Below are positions 38,413 to 47,715 of a stretch of 64,000 nucleotides of DNA, piece after piece. Within the stretch, counting starts at the first letter, position 1, and each line of letters opens with the position of its first letter. Source of the DNA: Granulicella mallensis (GTDB taxonomy: Bacteria; Acidobacteriota; Terriglobia; Terriglobales; Acidobacteriaceae); NCBI RefSeq assembly GCF_014203225.1, contig NZ_JACHIO010000001.1, positions 124,001 through 188,000 on the forward strand. Direction: 5' to 3'. The notes below the pieces were generated by a model, which saw only the letters and a program-made list of their open reading frames with translations, made no database searches and was not told the DNA's origin. The position numbers and the translations under genes were made by a program.

Positions 38413-39375
38413 ATGGATCTCTCCACTAACATCCCAACCGTCTGGAATGGACTTGCCGAAGCCATGTATTTGAAGGATTCGCCGACGGCAAACGTCAGGC
38501 TATCCGAACTTGCTTCATTCTCGTTTGGCAGATTGCAAAGCAGCGAAGGTCTCGTGGAAATCGCACAACCGCTCGTTGGGGAGCGCGGCTACATTGTTGT
38601 GCTGCAACTCAAGACGATACCTTTCATCGAACAATTCCTGGGCGGAAAGAGAGTGTCGAGTGGCTCTTACCCCGTTGGAGCGGTCAGTGCCATCGACCTG
38701 CAAAATGAACCTGCATGTTTCCTCCCCAATCCCTTCGACGCGTTAGTGCTGTATGTCATGCAAACGGCTCTGGATGAGATTGCCTATGACCATCAGCTCC
38801 CCTGGGTGGAGCAGTTGACCTGGCCCCACGGAACAGTTGATCCCGTTGTTCATCATCTCGGGCAATCTCTCCTCTCTTCGCTGGATCACCCCACTCACAC
38901 GTCGAAGCTCTTTTTAGACCACGTCCTGCACGCCTTGAACTGCCATTTTGTATGTTCTTACAACGCTGCTGCAAAATCGATCCCACCCCTTCGTGGTGGA
39001 CTCGCGCCCTGGCAGATGCGAAGAGCCACCGAGTTGCTGGACACTCATATCGATGGAAATATTGCCCTTCGAGAGGTTGCGGAGGCCTGCGGCTTATCCT
39101 TAGGCCATTTCGCGCGAGCCTTCGCAAAGAGCTTTCGCAAGCCGCCTTACAGGTGGTTGATCGAACGGCGTGTAGAGAGGGCAAAGCATTTTATGATCAA
39201 CTCGCACCTGCCACTAGCCGACATCGCGCCTCTGTGTGGATTTGCGGATCAATCTGCACTCACCCGCTCCTTCAAACGAATACAAGGGATAAGTCCGGGG
39301 ATATGGCGACGGAGAACCACTGGCAATAGCAGAGAGTCATACAATTCAAACAATGGCGATCACTTCTATATGTAA
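38413..39375 (+). CDS. AraC-family transcriptional regulator
   Basis: A 320-residue regulator. The C-terminal ~100 residues contain the two helix-turn-helix units of AraC/XylS proteins: IALREVAEACGLSLGHFARA and LPLADIAPLCGFADQSALTR, ending with the usual GISPGIWRR. The N-terminal 200 residues are a ligand or dimerisation domain of unknown specificity. It is transcribed away from the TetR gene, with a 248-bp gap. Its target is unknown; either the TetR-side genes or the following coupled pair are possible. Confidence 0.85.
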   Translation: MDLSTNIPTVWNGLAEAMYLKDSPTANVRLSELASFSFGRLQSSEGLVEIAQPLVGERGYIVVLQLKTIPFIEQFLGGKRVSSGSYPVGAVSAIDLQNEPACFLPNPFDALVLYVMQTALDEIAYDHQLPWVEQLTWPHGTVDPVVHHLGQSLLSSLDHPTHTSKLFLDHVLHALNCHFVCSYNAAAKSIPPLRGGLAPWQMRRATELLDTHIDGNIALREVAEACGLSLGHFARAFAKSFRKPPYRWLIERRVERAKHFMINSHLPLADIAPLCGFADQSALTRSFKRIQGISPGIWRRRTTGNSRESYNSNNGDHFYM

Positions 39376-39440
39376 GGAACTGGCTTGCCACCCAATCGTT
39401 CATTTACAGTCGTTCCAAGACTTTCTCCGGAGGTAAATCG

Positions 39441-40610
39441 ATGCCTCACTCCCTGGGCCACCTAAGTTCCCCAAGAGCGATCTCGGCAACGCGCCGCGAT
39501 TTTCTGCGCGGAACCATTGGCGCCCTCTCGATGGCCTCGATGCCGCGCAGCTTGACAGCTCAGACATCCCTATTACGGACGGCACAGAAGACGATCCTGG
39601 TGACCTTTGGAGGCGGAGCGCGCGACGAAGAGACCTTCGCCGAGGAAGGCCAGGAAAATATCCCGAACCTTCTGCATACCCTGCTTCCACAGGGGACCTT
39701 CTTCAGCCAGGTCATCAACGCCGGCATTCTCGGCCACTACGTTGCGACGGCAAGCATCGTGACTGGAAGCTACGAGCGATTCGACAACTTCATTGCGCAG
39801 GCTCCGCCCAACCCGACACTCTTCGAGTACTACAGAAAAGGTCTGCGCCGTCCAGCGACCGATACGTGGGTGATTGCTCCGAGCAACGGCTTTCAGCGCA
39901 TTGGCAGCAGCAGCCACAAAAACTTTGGACCGGAGTATGGTGCCGGAGTGATTCTTCCCAAGCGACTGCTGGCAGCCGCACTGCACGATAACAAGGCGAC
40001 GGACGGTGAGGCGCTCTCCCATCTGCTACAGGACAGCTACGAGATGCCGGAGTACCAGCCACTGCAATCGGGGATGGACCGCGAGCTGCACCTCGACATG
40101 CTGGAGTCGTCGCTGCGGCTCTCCGTGCAGGACTTCGTGCAGAAGGCTCGCAGCCTCGACAGCGCCGATGAGCTCTCGATCTACATCACGCGGCAGCTCA
40201 TGAAACAGCAGGCTCCTTCTTTGATGATGCTGACGCTGCACGATATGGACATCGCGCACTCCGGCTCCTACTCGCTGTATGTAGATGCGATTCAGCGGGC
40301 CGACCGACTCTGCGCGGAGCTGTGGAACATGGTGCAGACGGACCCGGAGTACAAGGACCGCACCACGCTCTACATCATGCCCGACTTTGGCCGCGACGCC
40401 GATAACGACCCGGCGGGTAACGGCTTCCAGCATCATCGAACAGGCGGCGCGATGGCACGTACTACGTGGATGCTGGCGCTGGGACCGCATCTGCGTCAAA
40501 ACACGATTGTGGACCACCCGATCGAGTCGATCGACCTGGTTCCTACCATCGGCAGCTATCTCGGCTTTGAAACAGCCTCCACCGGCAAAGTCATTCGGGA
40601 GCTTCTATGA
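39441..40610 (+). CDS. Tat-exported alkaline-phosphatase-superfamily-like protein
   Basis: A 389-residue exported protein with a twin-Arg signal (SATRRDFLRGTIGALS). The fold looks like the alkaline phosphatase/sulfatase/DUF1501 superfamily: KTILVTFGGGARDEE at the first strand, MLTLHDMDIAHSG with a likely metal Asp/His, MPDFGRDADNDP, GFQHHRTGG with paired His, and a C-terminal IDLVPTIGSYLGF as in sulfatases. The usual sulfatase C/S-x-P-x-R motif is not seen, so it may not be a sulfatase. A strong GGAGG precedes the ATG. Its last codons overlap the next gene (ATGA), so the two products probably work together. Substrate unknown. Confidence 0.65.
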   Translation: MPHSLGHLSSPRAISATRRDFLRGTIGALSMASMPRSLTAQTSLLRTAQKTILVTFGGGARDEETFAEEGQENIPNLLHTLLPQGTFFSQVINAGILGHYVATASIVTGSYERFDNFIAQAPPNPTLFEYYRKGLRRPATDTWVIAPSNGFQRIGSSSHKNFGPEYGAGVILPKRLLAAALHDNKATDGEALSHLLQDSYEMPEYQPLQSGMDRELHLDMLESSLRLSVQDFVQKARSLDSADELSIYITRQLMKQQAPSLMMLTLHDMDIAHSGSYSLYVDAIQRADRLCAELWNMVQTDPEYKDRTTLYIMPDFGRDADNDPAGNGFQHHRTGGAMARTTWMLALGPHLRQNTIVDHPIESIDLVPTIGSYLGFETASTGKVIRELL

Positions 40611-41818
40611 CACCGGATCAGCTGGTCGCCTCATCGTTTAACGGATACCCTGCCGCCGCACGCCGGTTCGCGGTGGAGCATCTCTCGCTGCTGCAGCGGC
40701 TTCCGCTGGTGGTGTGTCCCTCGTTTCTACAGCAGATTCAGAACCTGGATACCAGCTTTCCAGCCGAGAAGGAATCGCTGCGGTGGCAATGCGATGCCCT
40801 GCAAAAGCTTGCGCCGGAGAGATACTCCGCGCTGGCCAGCCCTCTCGCGGCACTTTCAGTTTCCCCCTCGCTTCAGTCTCTAGACTGGGTGCAGTCGCCC
40901 GCAAGCTTTATTCCCGAACTTACCGCCTATCTATGGTCCAGCGGACAGATTAACCAGTTCCGGCTTGGGGCAAGCGCGCTCTTTGCATCCGTCCCCAGCC
41001 GCGAAGACACAACGCATCGGCTCGTGTTCGTGATGCTTGGGCAGGGCGCCCAGGTCGAGAGTGGAAAGGTTCTTCGGAAGCTAAGTAAACAAGGAGTCTT
41101 CTTCAGTTCTCTGAAGACCGCTACGGCTCTACAGGATATCCGCCAGGCCATAGAGTCGCATGCCTCCAAAGCCAGCGCTCCGTATGCGAATTGGTACGTG
41201 GATGGCGGAGTGATCTCTGATGAAATAGCGGGCAAGCTCTCAAATACAACTGCAGTCAGTTATACAGGCCTGTCCAAGCTGCGCGAGCGCGTGCTGGAGA
41301 GGATGCAGGGAGCTGTAACTCTTACCAGCAGCAGCGGAGGAGCCGAACAGATACATACCCGGCTCACCAATACATCATGGCGTGACGTAGGCGCCTCTGA
41401 GATCACCAGCGACCCGGTGCTGCAACGCTTCTATACGGAGCTCTTCACAGAAAGCTCAGGGCCGCAGATCTTCAGTACAAGCTTTGTGCAGTGGACCGGC
41501 CGGGAACTCATTCGCAGAGCACAGCCGCAAACGCTGCTGTTGCGCTACACGCCGCGCCAGAGCCACCGTGACATGCGCGAGATGTTCGCCTCCGCGACAC
41601 CCTCGTCCTTCGATCCACAGGGCTCCTTCCGGGATGCTGAGATGGGAGCCTATTACAACTGGATCGAGATGAGCAGAATCGCTGCGCCTGGAAAGCTCAC
41701 GTTCATGGCATGGGTGGAGAACAAACCTTTTGCGGTAATCGCAGGAGCCGGCGCACCGGCAGGAACGATCTGCGCCACACCGATGAGCATCGCCGAAGCC
41801 CTGCAAAACTTTGGGTAA
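40607..41818 (+). CDS. Protein of unknown function coupled to the alkaline-phosphatase-like gene
   Basis: A 403-residue protein that I do not recognise. No signal peptide is evident. Notable stretches are HRLVFVMLGQGAQVESGKV, TSFVQWTGRELIRRAQPQ and DAEMGAYYNWIEMSRIAAPG; the end is AGAGAPAGTICATPMSIAEA. The ATG overlaps the previous stop by 4 bp, so it is translated from the same mRNA. Although its partner is exported, this protein appears cytoplasmic. A bidirectional terminator follows. The gene is surely real given the coupling and coding character; any function would be guesswork. Confidence 0.7.
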   Translation: MTPDQLVASSFNGYPAAARRFAVEHLSLLQRLPLVVCPSFLQQIQNLDTSFPAEKESLRWQCDALQKLAPERYSALASPLAALSVSPSLQSLDWVQSPASFIPELTAYLWSSGQINQFRLGASALFASVPSREDTTHRLVFVMLGQGAQVESGKVLRKLSKQGVFFSSLKTATALQDIRQAIESHASKASAPYANWYVDGGVISDEIAGKLSNTTAVSYTGLSKLRERVLERMQGAVTLTSSSGGAEQIHTRLTNTSWRDVGASEITSDPVLQRFYTELFTESSGPQIFSTSFVQWTGRELIRRAQPQTLLLRYTPRQSHRDMREMFASATPSSFDPQGSFRDAEMGAYYNWIEMSRIAAPGKLTFMAWVENKPFAVIAGAGAPAGTICATPMSIAEALQNFG

Positions 41819-41836
41819 AGAACTTTGAGGAAAGAA

Positions 41837-41872
41837 AAAGGCTCCCCCACGATGTTCTGCGGGGGAGCCTTT
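41837..41872. terminator. Bidirectional terminator between convergent units
   Basis: A perfect 12-bp stem (41837-41848 with 41861-41872) with a 12-base loop and A/T-rich flanks. It lies between the unknown gene and the end of the second TonB receptor. Confidence 0.85.
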
Positions 41873-41883
41873 CCGTTACAGGG

Positions 41884-44800
41884 TTAGAAGGTGAGACGGC
41901 CTGCCACCTGGATGGAACGGGCATCCGTGATGATTCCCGAGAAGCGTGTGTTCGTAATCTGCTGGCTGGAACCACCCGAAAGACCGGTTCCAGGGTTGCC
42001 GAACGAAGGAGTGTTCAGGACGTTGAACCCATCCGCGCGAAGCTGGAACGCTGCGTTGTGGAAAGGCAGAGCGAACGTCTTGAAGAGTGAGACATCCACA
42101 CGGTTGAAGCCGGGTCCAAAGAGTCCCACACGGCCGCGAGGGCCAGAGGGAATGAGACCAGCCTGAGCTGCGTTGATGGTGTTGGTCGCCAAAGTTGCTT
42201 CTGAGGAAACAACCTCAGGCGGATTGACGTAGGAGCAGGGGTTGAACCACTGCTGCAACGTGCGCGTCTTGGTAGCGCATTGGAACTGCGCCTGCTGCGG
42301 GCTGGCCGAAGAACCGGCAGCCGTTGGGCTGTAGCCGTAAGGTGCGCCCGGAGTGAATGGATCGGCAATCTTGTAGGGATAGCTCGAACCCTGGTTGCTT
42401 GAGGTCAGGAAGACCGGGTTACCGCTCTGCGCCTGGAAGATAAGACTGGTCTTCCATCCGCCAATTACTTCATCGGCCACCCGGCTCTGATTCATGAACT
42501 GCTTACCGCGACCGAAGGGCAGATCGTACTGACCGTTCAATGTGACGCGATTGTGAACGTCCTGGGTGCAATCGCCGTAGTCGTAGCGGATGCCCAGAAG
42601 ATTGGGGTTACGGTAACCGCCTGCGGCGCTCTGTCCAATAGGACCGAAGGCATCGTCAAGACAGTGAGCCCAGGTGTAGCCCGCCAGGAAGTACAGTCCG
42701 TGACCGGCATGTTTTTCAAGCTTGGCCTGCATGGAGTCATACCGGCCGATGCCCTCGGACGTCACGTCTACCATGCTGAAGTCGTGGAACGGTTGATAGA
42801 GTTGGCTATTCGCGCCGACTGGCACATACCCCGGATAGGTGTTGGCGTCAAAGGTGGCGCGAAGGTGCTTGCTCTCATTCCCCTGATAGCCAATCGTGAA
42901 CGTCAGCGTATCAGTGAAAGAGTGCTGCAGGGTCAGGTTATAGGCCGTGGTATAGGCGCTCTTGGCATTCTGATCCTGAGAGTAGATCGTTCCGATGCCT
43001 GACGCGTTGGCAAGAGCCGCAGGGCTGCTTGCGGCATTGCCGAAGCCAGTTTCCAGGGTCTGTCCGTTCGTCGGGCAAGTAACGGCATCATTGAGGTTGT
43101 AGCACTGGTTAGGCGATGGAATGAAGCTGGCGTTGACGAAGAATGGAGCGTTGTACGCGAGGTTCACTCCAAGACCGATATTCTCGAGACCTCCATAGAA
43201 GATACCTCCGCCTGCGCGGAGCACCGTCTTCGGATCGAGCAGATAGGAAAGACCGATACGGGGAGCGAAGTTATACCTGCGAGGATTCACAAGGTAGTCA
43301 TTCGAGGTGTACTGAATCGCAATGTTGTTCGCCGCCAGCGTATTGATCAACGTCGGCGAGAAAGGAAAGCTTTGCTGCGAGGACGGAACCAAGAGCGTAC
43401 CCGTGCCCTGATTCATCCCCGCATAGTTGCCGACAAAGTTCGCCTGCTCGTTATGCAGCTCGCGAATCGGCTGGGTGTATTCCCATCGAATGCCAAGATT
43501 GAGCGTGAATTTGGGAGTTACTTTCCAGTCGTCCTGCACGAAGGCGGAGTAGTACCACCGCAGATCGGTAAAGGGAGCTACCGTGCTCAGGCCCGAGTTA
43601 TTCATATCGTCGAGCAGGTAGTCCGCAAGACCCGAACCGGTGTAGTGCGCATTCAGATCAGCAGGGTTTTCGGTATAGGCTCCCGTGAAGTTCTGATAGC
43701 CGAGACCATTGGGCGGCTGCAGGCCGTAAAAACGGATGTGCTGGAAGTTAATGCCGGCCTTCAGCGTGTGCCTTCCGAGTTGCTTGTTTACGTTATCGAT
43801 GATCTGCAAGACATTCTGGAGTTCGCTGGAAGGGAGGTAGCCGGCAGTGCCGATCTGGCTGGCTGCGTCGTTACCACTGTGCGAGTCGCCGAAGTTGGTC
43901 TGCGGCAGACCGCCCAGATTCGCGATCCCGGTGGGAATACCACCGAGGCCAAGCGATGAGGCGAAGTCGGTATTGGCTGCATCCGGTCCCAGGTAGGCAG
44001 CAAACAACCAGTTGTAACCTACCCGAAATTCGTTGGACAAAGTGGAGCTGAAGAAATGGGTTTCGGAGAACACACCACTCTTGGAATAGTTCGATTCCTG
44101 ACCGGTGCTGCCGAAGCCGCCGCCATCAAGCTGGCCAAGAGGCGGTGCAATATTCTTGGGGCTGTTGGAATAACTGTAGCGCCCAAACATCTGATCCTTG
44201 GACGAGAAGTTGTAGTCCAGTCGAACATCGTATTGCGTTGTGTTGCTGGTGATCGCAGTGGCTGGTACCGTGTAGTTCTTGAACGCCTGGTGCGCTCCGC
44301 CTTGGTTGGGCAACGGATACAGGCTGAGAACCTTCAGCGCTGCAGTATCCAACTGCGCGGGGCAAATGACGTTCTGCGCTCCATTGCAGGTCAGATACCG
44401 CGGAGTGGAGCCGGGAGTCGGCATAGTGCCACCGATGGACGTCGTAGCATTGCCGCCCGGAAGAAACAGGTCGACCGCGCCAACGCCATTGGTGTTATTG
44501 GGATCCAGCAGTTCGCTGAAATCGCCAGTGCGTTCAAGGGCTGTCGGCACCGTATAGTTCGCCTGAGGAGGGTTGAAGCTCGAGATGCGAGTCCCTTCCG
44601 CATCAGCAAAGATGAAGATCTTGTCCTTCCAGATCGGCCCGCCAAGGGTCGCGCCAAACTCGTTCAGGTGGTACGCCGTCTTGGAATTGGGAGCCGTAAA
44701 GTAATCCTGCGCGTTCATGCGATCGCTGCTGTAGTACTCCCAGAGACTGCCGTGGATCGTGTTCGATCCGCTCTTGATGGAAGCGTTGATGGCAGCTCCG

Positions 44801-45516
44801 GTGCCGCGGCCCAGTTCCGCGCTGTAGTCGCTGCTCTCGACCTTGAACTCGGCGAGGGCGTCGGGCGGAGGACGTACGGCGTAAGTAGCGCCGTTCAGGA
44901 AGTCCTGCATGTTGGAGTTGTTGTCCACGCCATCCAGCACGAAGTTGTTCTGCGAAACGCGATTGCCGTTGGAGGTGAAATCGCCTGCACCGGCAACCTG
45001 CGTGAAACCTTGATTGGGAGCGGCAACACCGGTGGTGAGCTGCGCAGCGAATACGTAGTTGCGGCCATCGAGCGGCAAGTCGTTGAGCACGGCAGCGGAA
45101 AACACCTGGCCTGTCGATGCTTCTTCTGTCTGCAGGTTGGTCTCCGCGTTCACGGTAACGGTATCGCTGACTGCGCCCGGTTTGAGCGTAATGTTCAGGC
45201 CGACCGTCTGGCTCACATCGACATGAATGTTGTCCTGCACCTGGGAGTTGAAACCCGGAGCGGCGACCGTGAGCTTATAGTTGCCGATCTTGACCGGAAC
45301 GAAGTTGTAGGCACCCGACCTGTCGGACTCGCGAGTCAGCGTCAGGTTGTTGTCCTTGTTGATGAGTGTGACGGTCGCTCCAGGAATTACCGCCTTGTCC
45401 GCATCGCGGACAATTCCGGTGACAGACCCCTGATCGACCTGCGCTTGAACAGTTGCCGTGCCCCCAATTACCACGAGAGACGAAATAAAGAGGAGTGCTG
45501 ATTTACAAAAGCGCAT
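41884..45516 (-). CDS. Oar-type TonB-dependent outer-membrane receptor
   Basis: A 1210-residue receptor. After a signal peptide ending at VQAQ come the carboxypeptidase-regulatory domain (GIVRDADKAVIPGATVTLIN), a plug (LPLDGRNYVFAAQLTTGV, NNFVLDGVDNNS) and the barrel, ending in a terminal Phe (VAGRLTF). The frame opens at 45564, but the ATG at 45516 gives a proper signal peptide with GAGG nine bases upstream. It is divergent from the GH35-GH29-GH3 genes and is likely their oligosaccharide importer. It shares the general plan, but only modest similarity, with the receptor at 6861-10220. Confidence 0.9.
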   Translation of the reverse strand: MRFCKSALLFISSLVVIGGTATVQAQVDQGSVTGIVRDADKAVIPGATVTLINKDNNLTLTRESDRSGAYNFVPVKIGNYKLTVAAPGFNSQVQDNIHVDVSQTVGLNITLKPGAVSDTVTVNAETNLQTEEASTGQVFSAAVLNDLPLDGRNYVFAAQLTTGVAAPNQGFTQVAGAGDFTSNGNRVSQNNFVLDGVDNNSNMQDFLNGATYAVRPPPDALAEFKVESSDYSAELGRGTGAAINASIKSGSNTIHGSLWEYYSSDRMNAQDYFTAPNSKTAYHLNEFGATLGGPIWKDKIFIFADAEGTRISSFNPPQANYTVPTALERTGDFSELLDPNNTNGVGAVDLFLPGGNATTSIGGTMPTPGSTPRYLTCNGAQNVICPAQLDTAALKVLSLYPLPNQGGAHQAFKNYTVPATAITSNTTQYDVRLDYNFSSKDQMFGRYSYSNSPKNIAPPLGQLDGGGFGSTGQESNYSKSGVFSETHFFSSTLSNEFRVGYNWLFAAYLGPDAANTDFASSLGLGGIPTGIANLGGLPQTNFGDSHSGNDAASQIGTAGYLPSSELQNVLQIIDNVNKQLGRHTLKAGINFQHIRFYGLQPPNGLGYQNFTGAYTENPADLNAHYTGSGLADYLLDDMNNSGLSTVAPFTDLRWYYSAFVQDDWKVTPKFTLNLGIRWEYTQPIRELHNEQANFVGNYAGMNQGTGTLLVPSSQQSFPFSPTLINTLAANNIAIQYTSNDYLVNPRRYNFAPRIGLSYLLDPKTVLRAGGGIFYGGLENIGLGVNLAYNAPFFVNASFIPSPNQCYNLNDAVTCPTNGQTLETGFGNAASSPAALANASGIGTIYSQDQNAKSAYTTAYNLTLQHSFTDTLTFTIGYQGNESKHLRATFDANTYPGYVPVGANSQLYQPFHDFSMVDVTSEGIGRYDSMQAKLEKHAGHGLYFLAGYTWAHCLDDAFGPIGQSAAGGYRNPNLLGIRYDYGDCTQDVHNRVTLNGQYDLPFGRGKQFMNQSRVADEVIGGWKTSLIFQAQSGNPVFLTSSNQGSSYPYKIADPFTPGAPYGYSPTAAGSSASPQQAQFQCATKTRTLQQWFNPCSYVNPPEVVSSEATLATNTINAAQAGLIPSGPRGRVGLFGPGFNRVDVSLFKTFALPFHNAAFQLRADGFNVLNTPSFGNPGTGLSGGSSQQITNTRFSGIITDARSIQVAGRLTF

Positions 45517-45731
45517 TCCCTGGGACCTCACAAATAGATTTAGCTGGAAGAGACGTATGGCCAAGCCGGGCTAATTCGTCTTCCATTCCCAACTTTGTTG
45601 CGTATTAGAAACAACTACGGCAACTGCGCATACAAAGTCAATCGTGTTTCAGGCGATCTGATTGTTCAAAAAGCAATTGATTTTTCTCTATTCTGTTCAA
45701 TTATTGGGGTATTAGTGCAAGAATAGCCGTA

Positions 45732-47615
45732 ATGAAAAATTTTTCCCCTGCAAAAAAATATTTTCATAAGTTCCTCGCCATCACGCTTCTCCCCCTTCTT
45801 TCAGGTGCCGTGAGAGGCCAGGTCGCAACAGTCTCAACAGCCCCCCTTACCGTGGGCACAAGCGGGTTTCTTCTCAAGGACAAACCCTTCCGTATCGTCT
45901 CGGGCGAGCTGGAGTACGCCCGAATCCCGCGACCGTACTGGCGCGACCGGCTGCGAAAGACCCATGCCATGGGCCTGAATGCAATCACCATCTATGTTTT
46001 CTGGAACATCCATGAGCCGACCCCGGGTGTCTACGACTTCTCCGGGCAGAACGACGTGGCGGAGTTTGTCCGTGAAGCGCAGCAAGAGGGCCTGTACGTC
46101 ATCCTGCGACCAGGGCCGTACGTTTGCGCGGAGTGGGATTTAGGCGGCTACCCCGCATGGCTGTTGAAGGATCACGAGATGAAGCTCCGCAGTCTGCAGC
46201 CGCAGTTCAAGGCAGCGGCAACGCGCTGGATGCTTCGTCTGGGCCAGGAGCTGGCTCCCTTACAGGCAAGCCGAGGCGGCCCGATCCTCGCCGTGCAGGT
46301 CGAGAACGAGTACGGTTCTTTCGGCGACGATCACGCATACATGAAGTGGGTGCATGAGCTTGTGCTCCAGGCAGGATTCGGCGGCTCACTGCTCTATACC
46401 GGCGACGGAGCTGATGTCCTCAAACAGGGGACATTGCCCGGAGTCTTCGCAGGCATCGATTTCGGTACAGGGGACGCCGCGCGCTCCATCAAGCTGTACC
46501 AGGCATTCCAGCCAAACACACCTGTTTATGTCGCCGAATACTGGGACGGATGGTTCGACCACTGGGGCGAAAAGCACCAGCTCACGGATGCTGCCAAGCA
46601 AGAGACCGAGATCCGTTCCATGCTGGAACAAGGGGACTCCATCAGCTTGTACATGGTGCATGGCGGCACAAGCTTCGGCTGGATGAACGGCGCCAACAAC
46701 GATCACGACGGCTATCAACCCGATGTCTCCAGCTACGATTACGACGCGCCTCTCGACGAGTCCGGCCGGCCCCGGCCCAAGTACTTTCGACTGCGCAACA
46801 TCATCAACGAAATCACGAACCAGACGCCGATTCCGGTGCCCGACTCTCCTCCACTCATCACCGTTCCAGCGATCCATCTGGACGAGGCTCAGTCACTGTG
46901 GAGCACGCTACCGAAGGCGATTGAGTCAGAGGTTCCGTTGTCCATGGAGGATGTAGACCAGAACTATGGCTACATCCTCTACCGCACAAAGATCAACGGT
47001 TCGGGTACCGGTCAGCTTACCTTCAACGAGTTACACAGCTATGCAAGAATTTACGTGGATGGAAAGCTCGCAGGCGTGCTAGACCGCCGCCTCGGGCAGA
47101 AGAGCCTTCCGCTGCAGATAACCGGATCCCATCGCCTCGACATCCTGGTGGAGAACTCTGGGCGCATCAACTTCAAACCGATCATCCGCACCGAGCGCGC
47201 CGGCGCTCTCGGCCAGATCTCTTTCCAGGGAGCAGCGCTCAACCACTGGAGCATCTATCCCCTGCCCTTTGCTCCACCGCCGGAAAAGGGCTACAAAAAG
47301 AATGTTTGTACGGGCCCCTGCTTCTACCATGCGGAGTTCTCCACCCCGAATCCGGGGGACACATTCCTCAATACCGAGCAGCTTGTTAAGGGCGTGGTGT
47401 GGGTGAACGGACATCTCCTCGGCAGGTTCTGGGATATTGGGCCGGCCGGCGCTCTGTACGTTCCGGGGGTATGGCTCCATCAAGGGAAAAACGAGCTTAC
47501 GGTATTCGATCTCAACGGAGGAAGCGGTCTACAGGTCGAAGGCCAGGATCACGCTACCTACTTTGAGCCAAAACCTGAATCCGTCACCCCGGTTAACACT
47601 GCTCCCAAACCCTAG
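45732..47615 (+). CDS. Secreted GH35 beta-galactosidase
   Basis: A 627-residue exported enzyme with a signal peptide ending near VRGQ. GH35 signatures are clear: YVFWNIHEPTPGVYDF, RPGPYVCAEWDLGGYPAWL, acid/base Glu193 in QVENEYGSFG and nucleophile Glu269 in VAEYWDGWFDHWG. C-terminal jelly-roll domains follow (VVWVNGHLLGRFWDIGP). It removes terminal beta-galactose from plant side chains. The ATG lacks a good ribosome-binding site. It is the first gene of a plus-strand set with GH29 and GH3. Confidence 0.93.
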   Translation: MKNFSPAKKYFHKFLAITLLPLLSGAVRGQVATVSTAPLTVGTSGFLLKDKPFRIVSGELEYARIPRPYWRDRLRKTHAMGLNAITIYVFWNIHEPTPGVYDFSGQNDVAEFVREAQQEGLYVILRPGPYVCAEWDLGGYPAWLLKDHEMKLRSLQPQFKAAATRWMLRLGQELAPLQASRGGPILAVQVENEYGSFGDDHAYMKWVHELVLQAGFGGSLLYTGDGADVLKQGTLPGVFAGIDFGTGDAARSIKLYQAFQPNTPVYVAEYWDGWFDHWGEKHQLTDAAKQETEIRSMLEQGDSISLYMVHGGTSFGWMNGANNDHDGYQPDVSSYDYDAPLDESGRPRPKYFRLRNIINEITNQTPIPVPDSPPLITVPAIHLDEAQSLWSTLPKAIESEVPLSMEDVDQNYGYILYRTKINGSGTGQLTFNELHSYARIYVDGKLAGVLDRRLGQKSLPLQITGSHRLDILVENSGRINFKPIIRTERAGALGQISFQGAALNHWSIYPLPFAPPPEKGYKKNVCTGPCFYHAEFSTPNPGDTFLNTEQLVKGVVWVNGHLLGRFWDIGPAGALYVPGVWLHQGKNELTVFDLNGGSGLQVEGQDHATYFEPKPESVTPVNTAPKP

Positions 47616-47715
47616 CTAGACTTTCAGGCCAAGGCATACGCTACGAGGCGAGCTGGTGTGCTCGCGCTGGTGCTCAACCGCGGCAAGACAATATTCTTTT
47701 TTTGACAGGAGCATT

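Noticed and set aside
44056-45501. 481-codon open frame on the plus strand
   Set aside because: Antisense to the second TonB receptor gene; no family motif or ribosome-binding site.
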